DNA of 64,000 bases, from NCBI RefSeq assembly GCF_043194295.1, contig NZ_JBAFVK010000008.1, one strand, 5' to 3'. The position numbers and the translations under genes are program-made. Origin of the DNA: Xanthobacter autotrophicus. GTDB taxonomy: Bacteria; Pseudomonadota; Alphaproteobacteria; Rhizobiales; Xanthobacteraceae. This document shows, piece by piece, positions 1 through 8,718 of this stretch. Each line of letters starts with the position of its first letter. Within the stretch, counting starts at the first letter, position 1. Under the pieces are notes generated by a model, which was given only the letters and a program-made list of their open reading frames with translations, ran no database searches and had not been told where the DNA came from.

Positions 1-732
1 AACCTCGCCCTCGCCCTGCGCGACATGGGCCTGAAGGTGGGCCTGCTCGACGCCGACATCTACGGCCCCTCGGTGCCGCGCCTTTCCGGCGTCGCCCAGA
101 AGCCGGAGACCACGGCGGACGGCCGCACCATGATCCCGCTGGAGAATTTCGGCCTCCAGCTGATGTCCATCGGCTTCCTGGTGGAGGAAGACACGCCGAT
201 GATCTGGCGCGGGCCCATGGTCATGTCCGCCATCTCGCAGATGCTGAAGGAAGTGAAGTGGGGCCCCCTCGACGTGCTGGTGGTGGACATGCCCCCCGGC
301 ACCGGCGACGCCCAGCTCACCATGGCGCAGCAGGTGAATCTGGCCGGCGCGGTCATCGTCTCCACCCCGCAGGATCTCGCCCTCATCGACGCGCGGCGAG
401 GCGTCGCCATGTTCGAGAAGGTGAACATTCCCATCCTCGGCGTGGTGGAGAACATGTCCCATTTCATCTGCCCCCATTGCGGCGGGCGGTCCGACATCTT
501 CGGCCATGGCGGCGCCCATGCCGAGGCGGACAAGATGGGCGTGCCCTTCCTGGGCGAGATCCCGCTCCACATGCGCATCCGCGAGATGTCGGACGCGGGC
601 CTGCCCATCGTCGTGTCCGATCCTGAGAGCCCGCAGGCCGCCGCCTATCGCCATGTGGCGCAGGGCGTGAAGGCGGCGCTGGATCGCGTCACCTCGTCCA
701 GCAAGCAGGCTCCGCGCATCGTCATCGAGTGA
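1..732 (+). CDS. mrp: Mrp/ApbC family Fe-S cluster carrier ATPase (5' partial)
   Basis: The product is a P-loop NTPase of the Mrp/ApbC/NBP35 family, a cytoplasmic carrier thought to hold and pass on [4Fe-4S] clusters. The frame is already open at base 1, so the start codon and the deviant Walker A motif lie outside the window. What remains begins just after that motif, with the switch region LLDADIYGPSVPRLSG. It continues through VVDMPPGTGDAQLT (Walker B area) and the family CxxC pair in SHFICPHCGG. About 243 codons are present, followed by TGA. The next gene starts 258 bp downstream and appears to be a separate unit. The family assignment is firm; the client proteins are unknown. Confidence 0.93.
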   Translation, partial: NLALALRDMGLKVGLLDADIYGPSVPRLSGVAQKPETTADGRTMIPLENFGLQLMSIGFLVEEDTPMIWRGPMVMSAISQMLKEVKWGPLDVLVVDMPPGTGDAQLTMAQQVNLAGAVIVSTPQDLALIDARRGVAMFEKVNIPILGVVENMSHFICPHCGGRSDIFGHGGAHAEADKMGVPFLGEIPLHMRIREMSDAGLPIVVSDPESPQAAAYRHVAQGVKAALDRVTSSSKQAPRIVIE

Positions 733-801
733 CGTGAGGGGGCCGGCCCTTGCCAAGAGGTGCCGGCGGTGCCGGTGAAAACCACCGTTGCCCTCACCCT
801 G

Positions 802-825
802 CCCTCCCCCGCCTGCGGGGGAGGG
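802..825. repeat. Dispersed GC-rich palindrome, single copy
   Basis: A perfect inverted repeat has 11-bp arms (CCCTCCCCCGC / GCGGGGGAGGG) and a 2-base centre. It belongs to the family found in paired form near 6.8, 9.5, 12.1 and 21.4 kb. It lies between mrp and the TRAP receptor gene. It has no T-tract, so it is not a standard terminator. Confidence 0.8.
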
Positions 826-990
826 TCGCCGGGCGTGCCCAATCGCACCAGCCAAGCTTCTGTGACTTTAGGATAAGTCGGGCCGTGATCCCGCCGCCGT
901 GCGTTGCCAGCCGGTGATGGGGTGCTCTAGAACAGCGCTATGCCGGCCCTTGCGAGAGGCTGAGCCGCCAAAGAGCCTAGGGAGCCCTTC

Positions 991-2082
991 ATGAAACGCC
1001 GTGATTTCCTGACCGCCGCCGGTGCGGGCGTTGCCGCGTCCGCCGCTGTCGCCATGCCGGCCATCGCCCAGTCGGCGCCGGAAGTGAAATGGCGCTGCAC
1101 CTCCTCCTTCCCCAAGTCGCTGGACACCATCTATGGCGCCGCCGAGCTGATGGCGAAGCAGGTGGCCGAGATCACCGACGGCAAGTTCCAGATCCAGGTG
1201 TTCGCGGCGGGCGAGATCGTCCCCGGCCTGCAGGCGCTGGACGCCACCCAGAACAAGACCGTCGAGATGAGCCACTCGGCGTCCTATTATTATGTGGGCA
1301 AGGACCCCACCTTCGGCTTCGGCACCGCCGTGCCGTTCGGCCTCAACGCCCGCCAGATCAATGCCTGGTTCCTGTTCGGGAACGGCCTGACCCTGATGAA
1401 CGACTTCTACAAGAAGTACGGCGTGGTGATGTTCCCCGGTGGCAACACCGGCGGCCAGATGGGCGGCTGGTTCCGCAAGGAAATCAAGACCGTGGCCGAT
1501 CTCCAGGGCCTCAAGATGCGCATCGCCGGCATCGGCGGGCAGGTGCTGGCCAAGCTCGGCGTGGTGCCGCAGCAGCTCGCCGGCGGCGACATCTATCCGG
1601 CGCTGGAAAAGGGCACCATCGATGCCGCCGAATGGGTCGGCCCCTATGACGACGAGCGCCTCGGCCTCTACAAGGTGGCGCAGTATTACTACTTCCCCGG
1701 CTGGTGGGAAGGTTCGGCGGCGCTGAACTTCTTCGTCAACCAGGAAAAGCTCGCCGAGCTGCCGAAGAACTATCGCGCGGCGCTGACCACCGCCATGGCG
1801 CAGGCCAACGAGAGCATGCTGGCCAGCTACGACGCCAAGAACCCGGTGGCGATCCAGAGCCTGGTGAAGGCCGGCACCCAGCTGCGCCGCTACCCCAACG
1901 ACGTGATGGATGCCGCCTACAAGGCGTCGCATCAGCTTTATGACGACATTGCCACCAAGAACGAAGACTTCAAAAAGGTCTACGAAGACATGAAGGCGTT
2001 CCGCAACAACGCCTATCTGTGGTGGCAGATTGTCGAGTTCACCTATGACGACTTCATGGTGCGCGCCCGCACCCGCGGCTGA
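991..2082 (+). CDS. TRAP transporter substrate-binding protein, DctP family
   Basis: This is a periplasmic receptor of a TRAP transporter, which binds an organic acid and hands it to a DctQM membrane pair. The 363-residue protein opens with a twin-arginine type signal (MKRRDFLTAAGAG, then a hydrophobic stretch ending near AIAQSA). The mature part has the DctP-fold features of the mannitol/chloroaromatic-type subgroup, including the region around GGDIYPALEKGTIDAAEWVGPYDD. The start is supported by an AGGGAG ribosome site about 7 bases upstream. No DctQ or DctM gene is adjacent, so the receptor is an orphan here. A strong terminator follows directly. The substrate cannot be read from the sequence. 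Confidence 0.92.
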   Translation: MKRRDFLTAAGAGVAASAAVAMPAIAQSAPEVKWRCTSSFPKSLDTIYGAAELMAKQVAEITDGKFQIQVFAAGEIVPGLQALDATQNKTVEMSHSASYYYVGKDPTFGFGTAVPFGLNARQINAWFLFGNGLTLMNDFYKKYGVVMFPGGNTGGQMGGWFRKEIKTVADLQGLKMRIAGIGGQVLAKLGVVPQQLAGGDIYPALEKGTIDAAEWVGPYDDERLGLYKVAQYYYFPGWWEGSAALNFFVNQEKLAELPKNYRAALTTAMAQANESMLASYDAKNPVAIQSLVKAGTQLRRYPNDVMDAAYKASHQLYDDIATKNEDFKKVYEDMKAFRNNAYLWWQIVEFTYDDFMVRARTRG

Positions 2083-2105
2083 GCCGCGCCTGAGCTGACC
2101 AGAAA

Positions 2106-2138
2106 AGCCCCGGAGCGCTGCTCCGGGGCTTTTTGTTT
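2106..2138. terminator. Bidirectional rho-independent terminator
   Basis: An 11-bp perfect stem (AGCCCCGGAGC / GCTCCGGGGCT) with a 3-base loop is followed by TTTTTGTT on the plus strand. On the minus strand the same hairpin is followed by TTTTCT. It can therefore end both the TRAP receptor transcript and the convergent small secreted-protein transcript, whose stop codon lies in its T-tract. Confidence 0.9.
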
Positions 2139-2562
2139 AGCGGCTCACGCCCGGGGTGGCCTGGGTGCGGCCGCCTTCCTGCGCGGGGCCATGCTGGGTG
2201 TTGGGGCCGGGGGCGGTGCCGGAACGCGGCGTAACCGAGCCGGTGGTGTCCACGGTGGGCGTGCCGGGGGCGCTGCTCGTGCCCGGGGTGGCCTGGGTGC
2301 GGCCGCCTTCCTGGGCGGGACCGGCATGGGTGTTGGGACCGGGCGCGATGCCGGAGCGCGGGGTGGGCGGAATGCCAGCCTCGGGCAGGGGGACGCTGCC
2401 GCCGGTCACGCCCGGGGTGGCCTGGGTGCGGCCGCCTTCCTGGGCGGGGCCGTGCTGGGTATTGGGGCTGGCCGCAGTGCCGCTGGTCTGCGCCTGGCTC
2501 GCACCCGAAAGGGCGATGAGGGCGGCGGCGGCGGCCGGAATGGCGAACTTCATGACGCTCAT
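2137..2562 (-). CDS. Small secreted protein with three tandem peptide repeats
   Basis: No known family is recognised. The 141-residue product has a signal peptide (MSVMKFAIPAAAAALIALSGASQAQ). The low-complexity mature part is rich in Gly, Pro, Thr and Gln, and contains three near-identical copies of a unit with the core GPAQEGGRTQATPG. Two copies are preceded by PRSG(I/T)APGPNT. The repeats are also nearly identical at DNA level, which suggests recent duplication or gene conversion. The start is supported by AGGAG eight bases upstream. With no cysteines or predicted fold, it is probably an exported, disordered protein. The gene is convergent with the TRAP receptor gene and shares its terminator. 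Confidence 0.7.
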   Translation of the reverse strand: MSVMKFAIPAAAAALIALSGASQAQTSGTAASPNTQHGPAQEGGRTQATPGVTGGSVPLPEAGIPPTPRSGIAPGPNTHAGPAQEGGRTQATPGTSSAPGTPTVDTTGSVTPRSGTAPGPNTQHGPAQEGGRTQATPGVSR

Positions 2563-2689
2563 GAACCTGTCTCCTGATGGTGCCGGTATGCCGGGTCAAC
2601 AGCGCAGGAGGCGTTTGGTTCACGCACCGTAATGTGATGGGCCGCCGGGAACCCGCCGCGCCCGGAGAAGCGGCGGGGCAGGGGAAGCC

Positions 2690-4915
2690 TCAACCGCCGA
2701 TGCGGTCGAAATCGGCGATGCCGCGGGTGGCGGCGCGGATTTCATCCAGCAGCTTCAGGCGGTTCTCGCGCAGGGCCGGGTCTGGATCATTCACCGTGAC
2801 CGCGTCGAAGAAGGCATCCACCGGCGCGCGCAGGTCCGCCAGCGCAGTCATGGCGGTCTCGAAGTCCTCGGCGGCCACGGCGGTGGCCACGCGGCGCTTC
2901 ACCTGCTCGATGGCATCGGCGAGGCGCTCCTCGGCCGGCTCCTTGAGCAGGGCGGCATTGGTGGGGCCGGTGAAGGCGCGGCCGTCCTTCTTCTCCTCGA
3001 TGCGCAGGATGTTCACTGCGCGGCGATAGCCGGCCAGCAGGGTCTTGCCGTCCTCGGTCTCGAGGAAGCGGGCCAGCGCCGTCATGCGCTCCACCAGCAG
3101 GAACAGGTCGTCCTGGCCCTCCAGGGCGAAGACCGCATCCACGAGGTCATGGCGCGCACCATGCTCGCGCAGGTGGACCTTCAGCCGGTCGGCGAAGAAG
3201 GAGAGGAGGTCATCTGCGATCTTCACAGCCTCGCCGAATACTGTCAGCCTTAAGCCAGAAGATGCGAACTTAAACAACAGCTCATCCTCTGCCGCCTGAA
3301 CTCCCTTGAGCGTGCGGATATCAGGCGGAAGCGCTGAAATAGAGTCAATAGCTTCTTCAAATGGAAGCTGCTTGATGGTTTGAAGAACTTCGATTGCCCT
3401 GTTACGCAGAATGCTCCAAAGCCTTATCCGCAGCCCATTCTCCAGCACGATCCGGATCACCCCCAGTGCCGCCCGGCGGAGCGCGTAGGGGTCCTTGCTC
3501 CCGGTGGGCTTTTCATCAATGGCCCAGAAGCCCACCAAGGTGTCGATCTTGTCCGCCAGCGCCACGGCGATGGAGACCGGTGCGGTGGGCACACGGTCGC
3601 CGGGGCCTTGCGGCTTGTAGTGCTCCTCGCAGGCGGCGGCGACTTCCGGCGGCAGGTTCTCGTCCTGCGCGTAATAGCGGCCCATGAGGCCCTGAAGCTC
3701 GGGGAACTCGCCCACCACTTCCGTGAGCAGGTCGGCCTTGGCGTAGAGCGCGGCTTCCTCGGCTAAAGCCGGCTGCGCGCCCACCTTCGGCGCGATCTCC
3801 ACCGCGAGGCGGCGGATCCGCTCGATGCGCTCGGCCTGCGAGCCCAATTTCTCGTGGAAGGTGATGGACTGGAACCGGGGCATCCGGCTTTCCAGCCCGT
3901 TCACCCGGTCCGTGTCCCAGAAGAATTTCGCATCCGACAGGCGGGCGCGGATGACGCGCTCGTTGCCAGCGACGATGGCCGCGCCGCCGTCGCTCGCCAC
4001 CAAGTTCGAGATGAGCAGGAAGCGGTTGGCGAGGCGCCCGGTGGCCGGGTTCTTCAGCACGAAGCACTTCTGGTTGGCGCGGATGGTGGCGCGGATCACC
4101 TCGTCCGGGATGTCGAGGAAGCGCTCCTCGAACGCGCCCATGAGCACCACGGGCCATTCCACCAGGCCCGCCACCTCGTCCAAAAGGCCCTCGTCCTCCA
4201 CCAGCTCAAGCCCGTTTGCTAGCGCCAGGTCCTTGGCATCGTTGAGGATGATGTCCTTGCGGCGGTCGCGGTCGACCACCACTTTCGCGGCCTCAAGCTT
4301 CGCCATCCAGTCGTCCAGCCGCTTCACCGTGATCGGCGCCGGGGCAAGGAAACGGTGGCCGTAGGTGACGTTGGACGAGACGATGCCGTCCACCTCGAAG
4401 CGCACCACCTCCGGCTCGTCCCCCTCCGCCCCGAAGGTGGCGACGATGGAATGCAGCGGCCGCACCCAGCGCAGGGAGCCAGACCCCCAGCGCATGGATT
4501 TCGGCCACGGGAAGCCGCGGATGATGGCGGGGATGATGTCAGCGATCACCTCCGGGGTGGGGCGGCCGGGCTTTTCCACCACGGCGACATAGAAATCGCC
4601 CTTCTTGGGGTCGCTCTGCACACTGGCCTGATCGAGGGAGGCGAGCCCCGCCGATTTCAGGAAGCCGGCGATGGCGCCTTCCGGCGCGCCGACGCGCGGA
4701 CCCTTCTTCTCCTCCCGCTGGTCCGCCTGCCGGCCGGGCAGGCCGTGTACCGCCAGCGCCAGCCGGCGCGGGGTCACGAAGGCCTTCGCGCCCTCATAGA
4801 GCAGGCCCCGCTCCACCAGCGCGTCGGTGACGAGCTTCTTCAGCCCGTCGGCCGCCTGGGCCTGCATGCGGGCGGGGATTTCCTCGGAGAAGAGTTCGAT
4901 GAGAAGGTCGGGCAT
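2690..4915 (-). CDS. glyS: Glycine--tRNA ligase beta subunit
   Basis: This is the beta subunit of the heterotetrameric bacterial glycyl-tRNA synthetase, a cytoplasmic enzyme that charges tRNA-Gly. The 741 residues match the usual length. The protein starts with the family hallmark MPDLLIELFSEEIPARMQ. The later region SIAVALADKIDTLVGFW and an anticodon-binding C-terminal part (ALxxLRxPVDxFFDxVxV pattern) are also typical. I chose the ATG at 4915 over the TTG six codons earlier, because the conserved N-terminus begins there. glyQ lies 67 bp upstream on the same strand, as expected for a glyQS operon. Confidence 0.97.
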   Translation of the reverse strand: MPDLLIELFSEEIPARMQAQAADGLKKLVTDALVERGLLYEGAKAFVTPRRLALAVHGLPGRQADQREEKKGPRVGAPEGAIAGFLKSAGLASLDQASVQSDPKKGDFYVAVVEKPGRPTPEVIADIIPAIIRGFPWPKSMRWGSGSLRWVRPLHSIVATFGAEGDEPEVVRFEVDGIVSSNVTYGHRFLAPAPITVKRLDDWMAKLEAAKVVVDRDRRKDIILNDAKDLALANGLELVEDEGLLDEVAGLVEWPVVLMGAFEERFLDIPDEVIRATIRANQKCFVLKNPATGRLANRFLLISNLVASDGGAAIVAGNERVIRARLSDAKFFWDTDRVNGLESRMPRFQSITFHEKLGSQAERIERIRRLAVEIAPKVGAQPALAEEAALYAKADLLTEVVGEFPELQGLMGRYYAQDENLPPEVAAACEEHYKPQGPGDRVPTAPVSIAVALADKIDTLVGFWAIDEKPTGSKDPYALRRAALGVIRIVLENGLRIRLWSILRNRAIEVLQTIKQLPFEEAIDSISALPPDIRTLKGVQAAEDELLFKFASSGLRLTVFGEAVKIADDLLSFFADRLKVHLREHGARHDLVDAVFALEGQDDLFLLVERMTALARFLETEDGKTLLAGYRRAVNILRIEEKKDGRAFTGPTNAALLKEPAEERLADAIEQVKRRVATAVAAEDFETAMTALADLRAPVDAFFDAVTVNDPDPALRENRLKLLDEIRAATRGIADFDRIGG

Positions 4916-4982
4916 GGGATCAATCTTGATCAATCTGGGTCGCGCGGGGCGATGAAGGGGGCCGGAAGCGGGGGAGGGACCG

Positions 4983-5915
4983 TCAGGCCGCCCCGCCGGC
5001 CGCCGTCTTGAGCCAGGCGGCGCCGCAGGCCTTCGCCAGCTCGCGCACCCGCAGGATGTAGCTCTGCCGCTCGGTCACCGAGATCACGCCGCGCGCGTCG
5101 AGCAGGTTGAAGACGTGGGAAGCCTTGATGCACTGGTCATAGGCCGGCAGCGCCATCTCATGGCGTTCGCCCTTGTCGCCGAAGGCGAGATACTTGTGGC
5201 AGGCCTTCTCGGCCATGCGGAACTGCTCCAGCAGCATCTCGGTGTCGGCGGCCTCGAAATTGTGCCGCGAATATTCCTGCTCGGCCTGGAGGAACACGTC
5301 GCCGTAGCTGATCTTCTCAGCCCCCTCGCGACCGTTGAAATTGAGGTCGTAGACGTTCTCGACCCCCTGCACATACATGGCGAGGCGCTCCAGCCCATAG
5401 GTCAGCTCGCCGGAGACGGGGGCGCACTCGATGCCGGCCACCTGCTGGAAGTAGGTGAACTGCGACACCTCCATGCCGTCGCACCAGCATTCCCAGCCAA
5501 GGCCCCAGGCGCCCAGCGTCGGGCTTTCCCAGTCGTCCTCCACGAAGCGCACGTCGTGCAGGCCCAGATCCACGCCGATGGCCTGAAGCGACTTGAGGTA
5601 CAGCTCCTGGAGGTTGTCCGGGGACGGCTTCAGGATCACCTGGAACTGGTAATAATGCTGCAGGCGGTTGGGGTTCTCGCCATAGCGGCCGTCCTTGGGG
5701 CGGCGGGAGGGCTGCACATAGGCCGCCTTCCAGGGCTTCGGCCCCAGCGCCCGCAGGGTGGTGGCGGGATGGAAGGTGCCGGCGCCCACTTCCATGTCGT
5801 AGGGCTGGAGAACCACGCAGCCCTGGTCTGCCCAGAAGCGCTGAAGGGTCAGCAGCAGGGCCTGGAAGGAACGGTCGGGCCGCATGTGGGCGGGAAGGGC
5901 GGGATCAATCATCAT
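4983..5915 (-). CDS. glyQ: Glycine--tRNA ligase alpha subunit
   Basis: This is the catalytic alpha subunit of glycyl-tRNA synthetase. About 310 residues match the family length. The family blocks are present: SFQALLLTLQRFWADQGC, QPYDMEVGAGTFHPATTLRALGP, PSRRPKDGRYGENPNRLQHYYQ and the active-site stretch GWECWCDGMEVSQFTYFQQ. The frame is open far upstream to 6341, but that extension is GC-rich and unlike the family. I place the start at the double ATG (5915 or 5912). It lies directly upstream of glyS. The long gap to sciP on the other side probably holds both promoters. Confidence 0.97.
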   Translation of the reverse strand: MMIDPALPAHMRPDRSFQALLLTLQRFWADQGCVVLQPYDMEVGAGTFHPATTLRALGPKPWKAAYVQPSRRPKDGRYGENPNRLQHYYQFQVILKPSPDNLQELYLKSLQAIGVDLGLHDVRFVEDDWESPTLGAWGLGWECWCDGMEVSQFTYFQQVAGIECAPVSGELTYGLERLAMYVQGVENVYDLNFNGREGAEKISYGDVFLQAEQEYSRHNFEAADTEMLLEQFRMAEKACHKYLAFGDKGERHEMALPAYDQCIKASHVFNLLDARGVISVTERQSYILRVRELAKACGAAWLKTAAGGAA

Positions 5916-6447
5916 GTGCTCGCAAGGCCATTTCCGGCGGCTGTGCGGCCCGGTCGTCCCGTTCGTGGGACGGCCGGGCGGCAGCGCCGCAGGCGCGCGG
6001 GACACTAGAGAGGCGTTGGCGGGATGGCAACTCGCCGGGTCCCCCTTCATTGGAAATGGAGCGCGGCCCATGCCCGGAAGGCCTTGCCTGCCCGGCCTTC
6101 CGCTGCCGGAGCGGGGCTTGGGTGCCACCCCCCTCAGGGGTGGAAGCGGGAAGCATCCGGCCCGGTGTCTCGGCCCGGATGCGGTCGCGCGGAGGCGGGA
6201 CACGGTTTCGCGTGTGCCGGGATGGGCTCCGGGGCGGGCCCTGCCGCCACGCGGCGCATCCCAATTCCTTCCCGAAATCTTACCGGATTTGCATTCTGCG
6301 AAAACATCGGGGTCTTTACGTTTCGAGAATATCTTGTTCATGTGCTGTTAATACAAGTAAACATCCTGTTTTTCTGCGGCTTTAGCAAAGTTTTCATCGG
6401 CTGCTGCAATCTTGTATTGCGTTTTGATGTGTAGCAGGTGCGTAGCG
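5916..6447. other. Divergent intergenic region between glyQ and sciP
   Basis: No gene is supported here. The half next to glyQ is GC-rich and holds inverted repeats, for example CCACCCC...GGGGTGG near 6125-6143 and GCATCCGG...CCGGATGC near 6153-6181. The stretch from about 6285 to 6440 is clearly AT-richer than its surroundings and is the likely promoter zone for sciP. No riboswitch was recognised. Confidence 0.5.
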
Positions 6448-6723
6448 ATGACCGATGCCTATCGGCCGAGGGTGAAATATGTGATCGGCCCGGACGGCGG
6501 TCCGTTGACCATCGCCGACCTGCCGCCGCCGGATACGCGACGTTGGGTCATCCGCCGCAAGGCGGAGGTGGTGGCCGCCGTGCGCGGCGGGCTCCTGTCC
6601 CTTGAGGAGGCGTGCAGGCGCTATACCCTCACCGTGGATGAATTTTTGTCGTGGCAGGCCTCCATCGACCGCCACGGCCTGCCCGGCCTGCGCACCACGC
6701 GCATCCAGCATTACCGGCAATAG
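6448..6723 (+). CDS. sciP: SciP-like CtrA inhibitor (DUF1153)
   Basis: This is a small DNA-binding regulator of the SciP/DUF1153 family. In Caulobacter, SciP binds CtrA and represses CtrA-activated genes during the cell cycle. The 91 residues carry the conserved core RPRVKYVIGPDG, LTIADLPPP, RWVIRRKAEVVAAVRGGLLS and the helix-turn-helix segment EEACRRYTLTVDEFLSWQ, ending in IDRHGLPGLR. I chose the ATG at 6448 because homologues begin M-T-D-x-Y-R-P; the frame is open 36 bases further upstream. It is monocistronic, with an AT-rich upstream region and a palindrome pair downstream. That it controls the cell cycle here is inferred from the family. Confidence 0.9.
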   Translation: MTDAYRPRVKYVIGPDGGPLTIADLPPPDTRRWVIRRKAEVVAAVRGGLLSLEEACRRYTLTVDEFLSWQASIDRHGLPGLRTTRIQHYRQ

Positions 6724-6789
6724 GGGCGGGCGCGGCCCAGTGATGTCTCAGTTTGAAAAGCTGCGGCCCTGACTGGGAGCCACCGCGAA

Positions 6790-6911
6790 CCCTCTCCCGC
6801 TTGCGGGGGAGGGCAGGGTGGGGGTCAAGCGGTCTTCTCAGGCCTGGCAGCGACGGTGCTTATGGCGCGGGTGTGCCCCCTCCCCAACCCTCCCCCGCAA
6901 GCGGGAGAGGG
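6790..6911. repeat. Paired inverted palindrome module between sciP and phnN
   Basis: Two GC-rich palindromes face each other: 6790-6813 (CCCTCTCCCGC tt GCGGGGGAGGG) and 6888-6911 (CCCTCCCCCGC aa GCGGGAGAGGG). Each carries a G/C-rich shoulder. The second is the reverse orientation of the first, giving the same head-to-head layout as the modules at 9.4-9.6, 12.1-12.2 and 21.4-21.5 kb. The module lies between the convergent ends of sciP and the phn operon. Confidence 0.85.
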
Positions 6912-6943
6912 GGCAGGGCAGTGGCACGGGTAATAATCCAGCC

Positions 6944-7567
6944 TCACCCCGCCGCCAGCTCGGCCGCGATGAAGGCGCCGAGCTGTTCCCCGCCGTCCGC
7001 GGGCGTGCCCACATTGTCGATGACGAGGTCGGGGGCCACGTCCACCTCCGGCGCGCGCGACAGGCGCTCCTCGATATCGGCCGCGTCCTCGCGGCCACGG
7101 GCGGCGAGGCGCCCGGCACGCACCGCCACCGGCGCCGTCACCTCCACCACGCGCACCCGTTGAAAGCGCGTTCGCGCCTCCGGCAAGGTGGCGCGGGAGC
7201 CGTTGGCCACCACCACGCCGCCTTCCGCGATGGCCTGCGCCACCTCCGGACCCAGCGCATAGCAGAGCCCATGCGCCCGCCAGAACAGGGGGAAGCGCCC
7301 CTCGACCCTGAGCGCCTCGAACTCCGCCTCGCTGAGGGTGCCGTGGGCCTCCCCCGCGCCGGCCGCGCGGGTGACGAGCCGGCGGGCGAACAGCACGCGG
7401 GTGTTGTCGGCGAAGCGGGTGCGGGCGATGTCGATCAGCGTGTCCTTGCCGGCGCCCGAGGGGCCGACCACCAGCAGCAGCGTTCCCGGACCCAGCAGCG
7501 CGTCCGGCCCCGTGTCGGCTGGCCTGTGGTCGAGGGTCGCCCCTGCGCCGGTCTCCCGCGTGGTCAT
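6944..7567 (-). CDS. phnN: Ribose 1,5-bisphosphate phosphokinase PhnN
   Basis: PhnN uses ATP to convert ribose 1,5-bisphosphate to PRPP, which recovers the ribose of the C-P lyase pathway. The 207-residue protein has a guanylate-kinase-like fold, with Walker A GPSGAGKD at residues 35-42. Further family segments are ARRLVTRAAGAGEAHGTLSE, RVEGRFPLFWRAHGLCYALG and VVVANGSRATLPEAR. It is the last gene of phnGHIJKLMN, and its ATG overlaps the phnM stop codon by four bases. An inverted palindrome pair lies just downstream. Confidence 0.95.
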   Translation of the reverse strand: MTTRETGAGATLDHRPADTGPDALLGPGTLLLVVGPSGAGKDTLIDIARTRFADNTRVLFARRLVTRAAGAGEAHGTLSEAEFEALRVEGRFPLFWRAHGLCYALGPEVAQAIAEGGVVVANGSRATLPEARTRFQRVRVVEVTAPVAVRAGRLAARGREDAADIEERLSRAPEVDVAPDLVIDNVGTPADGGEQLGAFIAAELAAG

Positions 7568-8703
7568 GCCACCCTTTGCCCCGCGCGATGGACGCTCCGC
7601 ACCACCGGCATGTCACCGGCCAGCGTCACCCGCACAAGGTCGGCGCGCCGGCCCTGGGCGATTTCGCCCCGGTCGGTGAGGCCCGCCACCTCGGCCGGGG
7701 TCTTCGTCACCATGCGCACCGCCCGCGGCAGATCGATGGACGGCACCCGGCGGTTGAGGTCGAACGCCGACCACAACAGGGAGGAGGGCACATAGTCGGA
7801 CGAGAGGATGTCCAGCAGCCCGGCGCGGGCCAGCGCCTCGGCGGAGACGTTGCCGGTGTGGGAGCCGCCGCGCACCAGGTTCGGCGCGCCCATGAGCACG
7901 CGGATGCCGGCGTCGTGGGAGAGCTTCGCCGCCTCCTCCGTGGTGGGAAATTCGGCCACGGCCACCCCGTCGCCGATGGCTTCGGCCACATGCTCGGGGG
8001 TGCCGTCGTCGTGGCTCGCCACCACGCAGCCGTGGGCGTGGGCCAACGCCACCAGCCCGGCGCGGTTCTCCCGCGCGAACCGCGCGTGGAAATCGAGCCG
8101 CGTCGCCACGATCACATCCATCTCCTCGGCCGTGATTCCGCTCTTCTTCATGTAATAGGAGCGGAACTGGTCCACGCTCGCAAACTGCCTCTGGCCCGGC
8201 GTGTGGTCCATGAGCGAGATCAGGTGCACGTCGGTGGTGTCGAGGATGGCGGCGGCATCCTCCACCACCGTGTCGGTGGGCACCTCGCAGCGCAGGTGGA
8301 TGAGGTGGTCGGCCCGCAGCACGCCGGCGGCGCGGGCCTCCTTCAGGGCGCGGATGAGGACGGGCGCGTCGCCGTCCATGCCCACCGCCTTCTTGTCCGG
8401 CCACACCCGCAGGCTGTCGAACACGGTGGTGATGCCGGACGATGCGATCTGTGCGTCATGGGCGAGCACGGCGGCGAGCGGGTTCCAGCGCACCTTGGGG
8501 CGCGGGGCGAGGTGGCCTTCCACATGGTCGGTGTGCAGTTCCACGAGGCCGGGCAGGAGAAAATCGCCCTCCAGGTCCACCGCGCATTGCGGCGCCGTGC
8601 CGGTGCCGATCGCATGGATGCGGCCGTCGCGCACCGTGAGGTGTCCGGTGACGATCTCGTCGGCGAGGACGAGGCGGGCATTGGCGAACACCTGTTCGGT
8701 CAT
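7564..8703 (-). CDS. phnM: RPnTP diphosphatase PhnM
   Basis: PhnM is an amidohydrolase-superfamily enzyme. It removes pyrophosphate from alpha-D-ribose 1-methylphosphonate 5-triphosphate, giving the monophosphate that is the substrate of the PhnJ C-P lyase. The 379 residues include the metal-binding motif ELHTDHVEGH (His57, Asp59, His60). A later conserved block is VASHDDGTPEHVAEA, and the segment LSSDYVPSSLLWSAF is typical of PhnM. It overlaps phnN by four bases and follows phnL with a 15-bp gap. There is no sign of damage. Confidence 0.96.
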   Translation of the reverse strand: MTEQVFANARLVLADEIVTGHLTVRDGRIHAIGTGTAPQCAVDLEGDFLLPGLVELHTDHVEGHLAPRPKVRWNPLAAVLAHDAQIASSGITTVFDSLRVWPDKKAVGMDGDAPVLIRALKEARAAGVLRADHLIHLRCEVPTDTVVEDAAAILDTTDVHLISLMDHTPGQRQFASVDQFRSYYMKKSGITAEEMDVIVATRLDFHARFARENRAGLVALAHAHGCVVASHDDGTPEHVAEAIGDGVAVAEFPTTEEAAKLSHDAGIRVLMGAPNLVRGGSHTGNVSAEALARAGLLDILSSDYVPSSLLWSAFDLNRRVPSIDLPRAVRMVTKTPAEVAGLTDRGEIAQGRRADLVRVTLAGDMPVVRSVHRAGQRVA

Positions 8704-8718
8704 GTCTTCAATCCTGGC

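Noticed and set aside
6348..6362. Possible CtrA site upstream of sciP (TTAA followed by 7 bases and AAAC)
   Set aside because: Only one half-site fits; the second half does not match TTAA.
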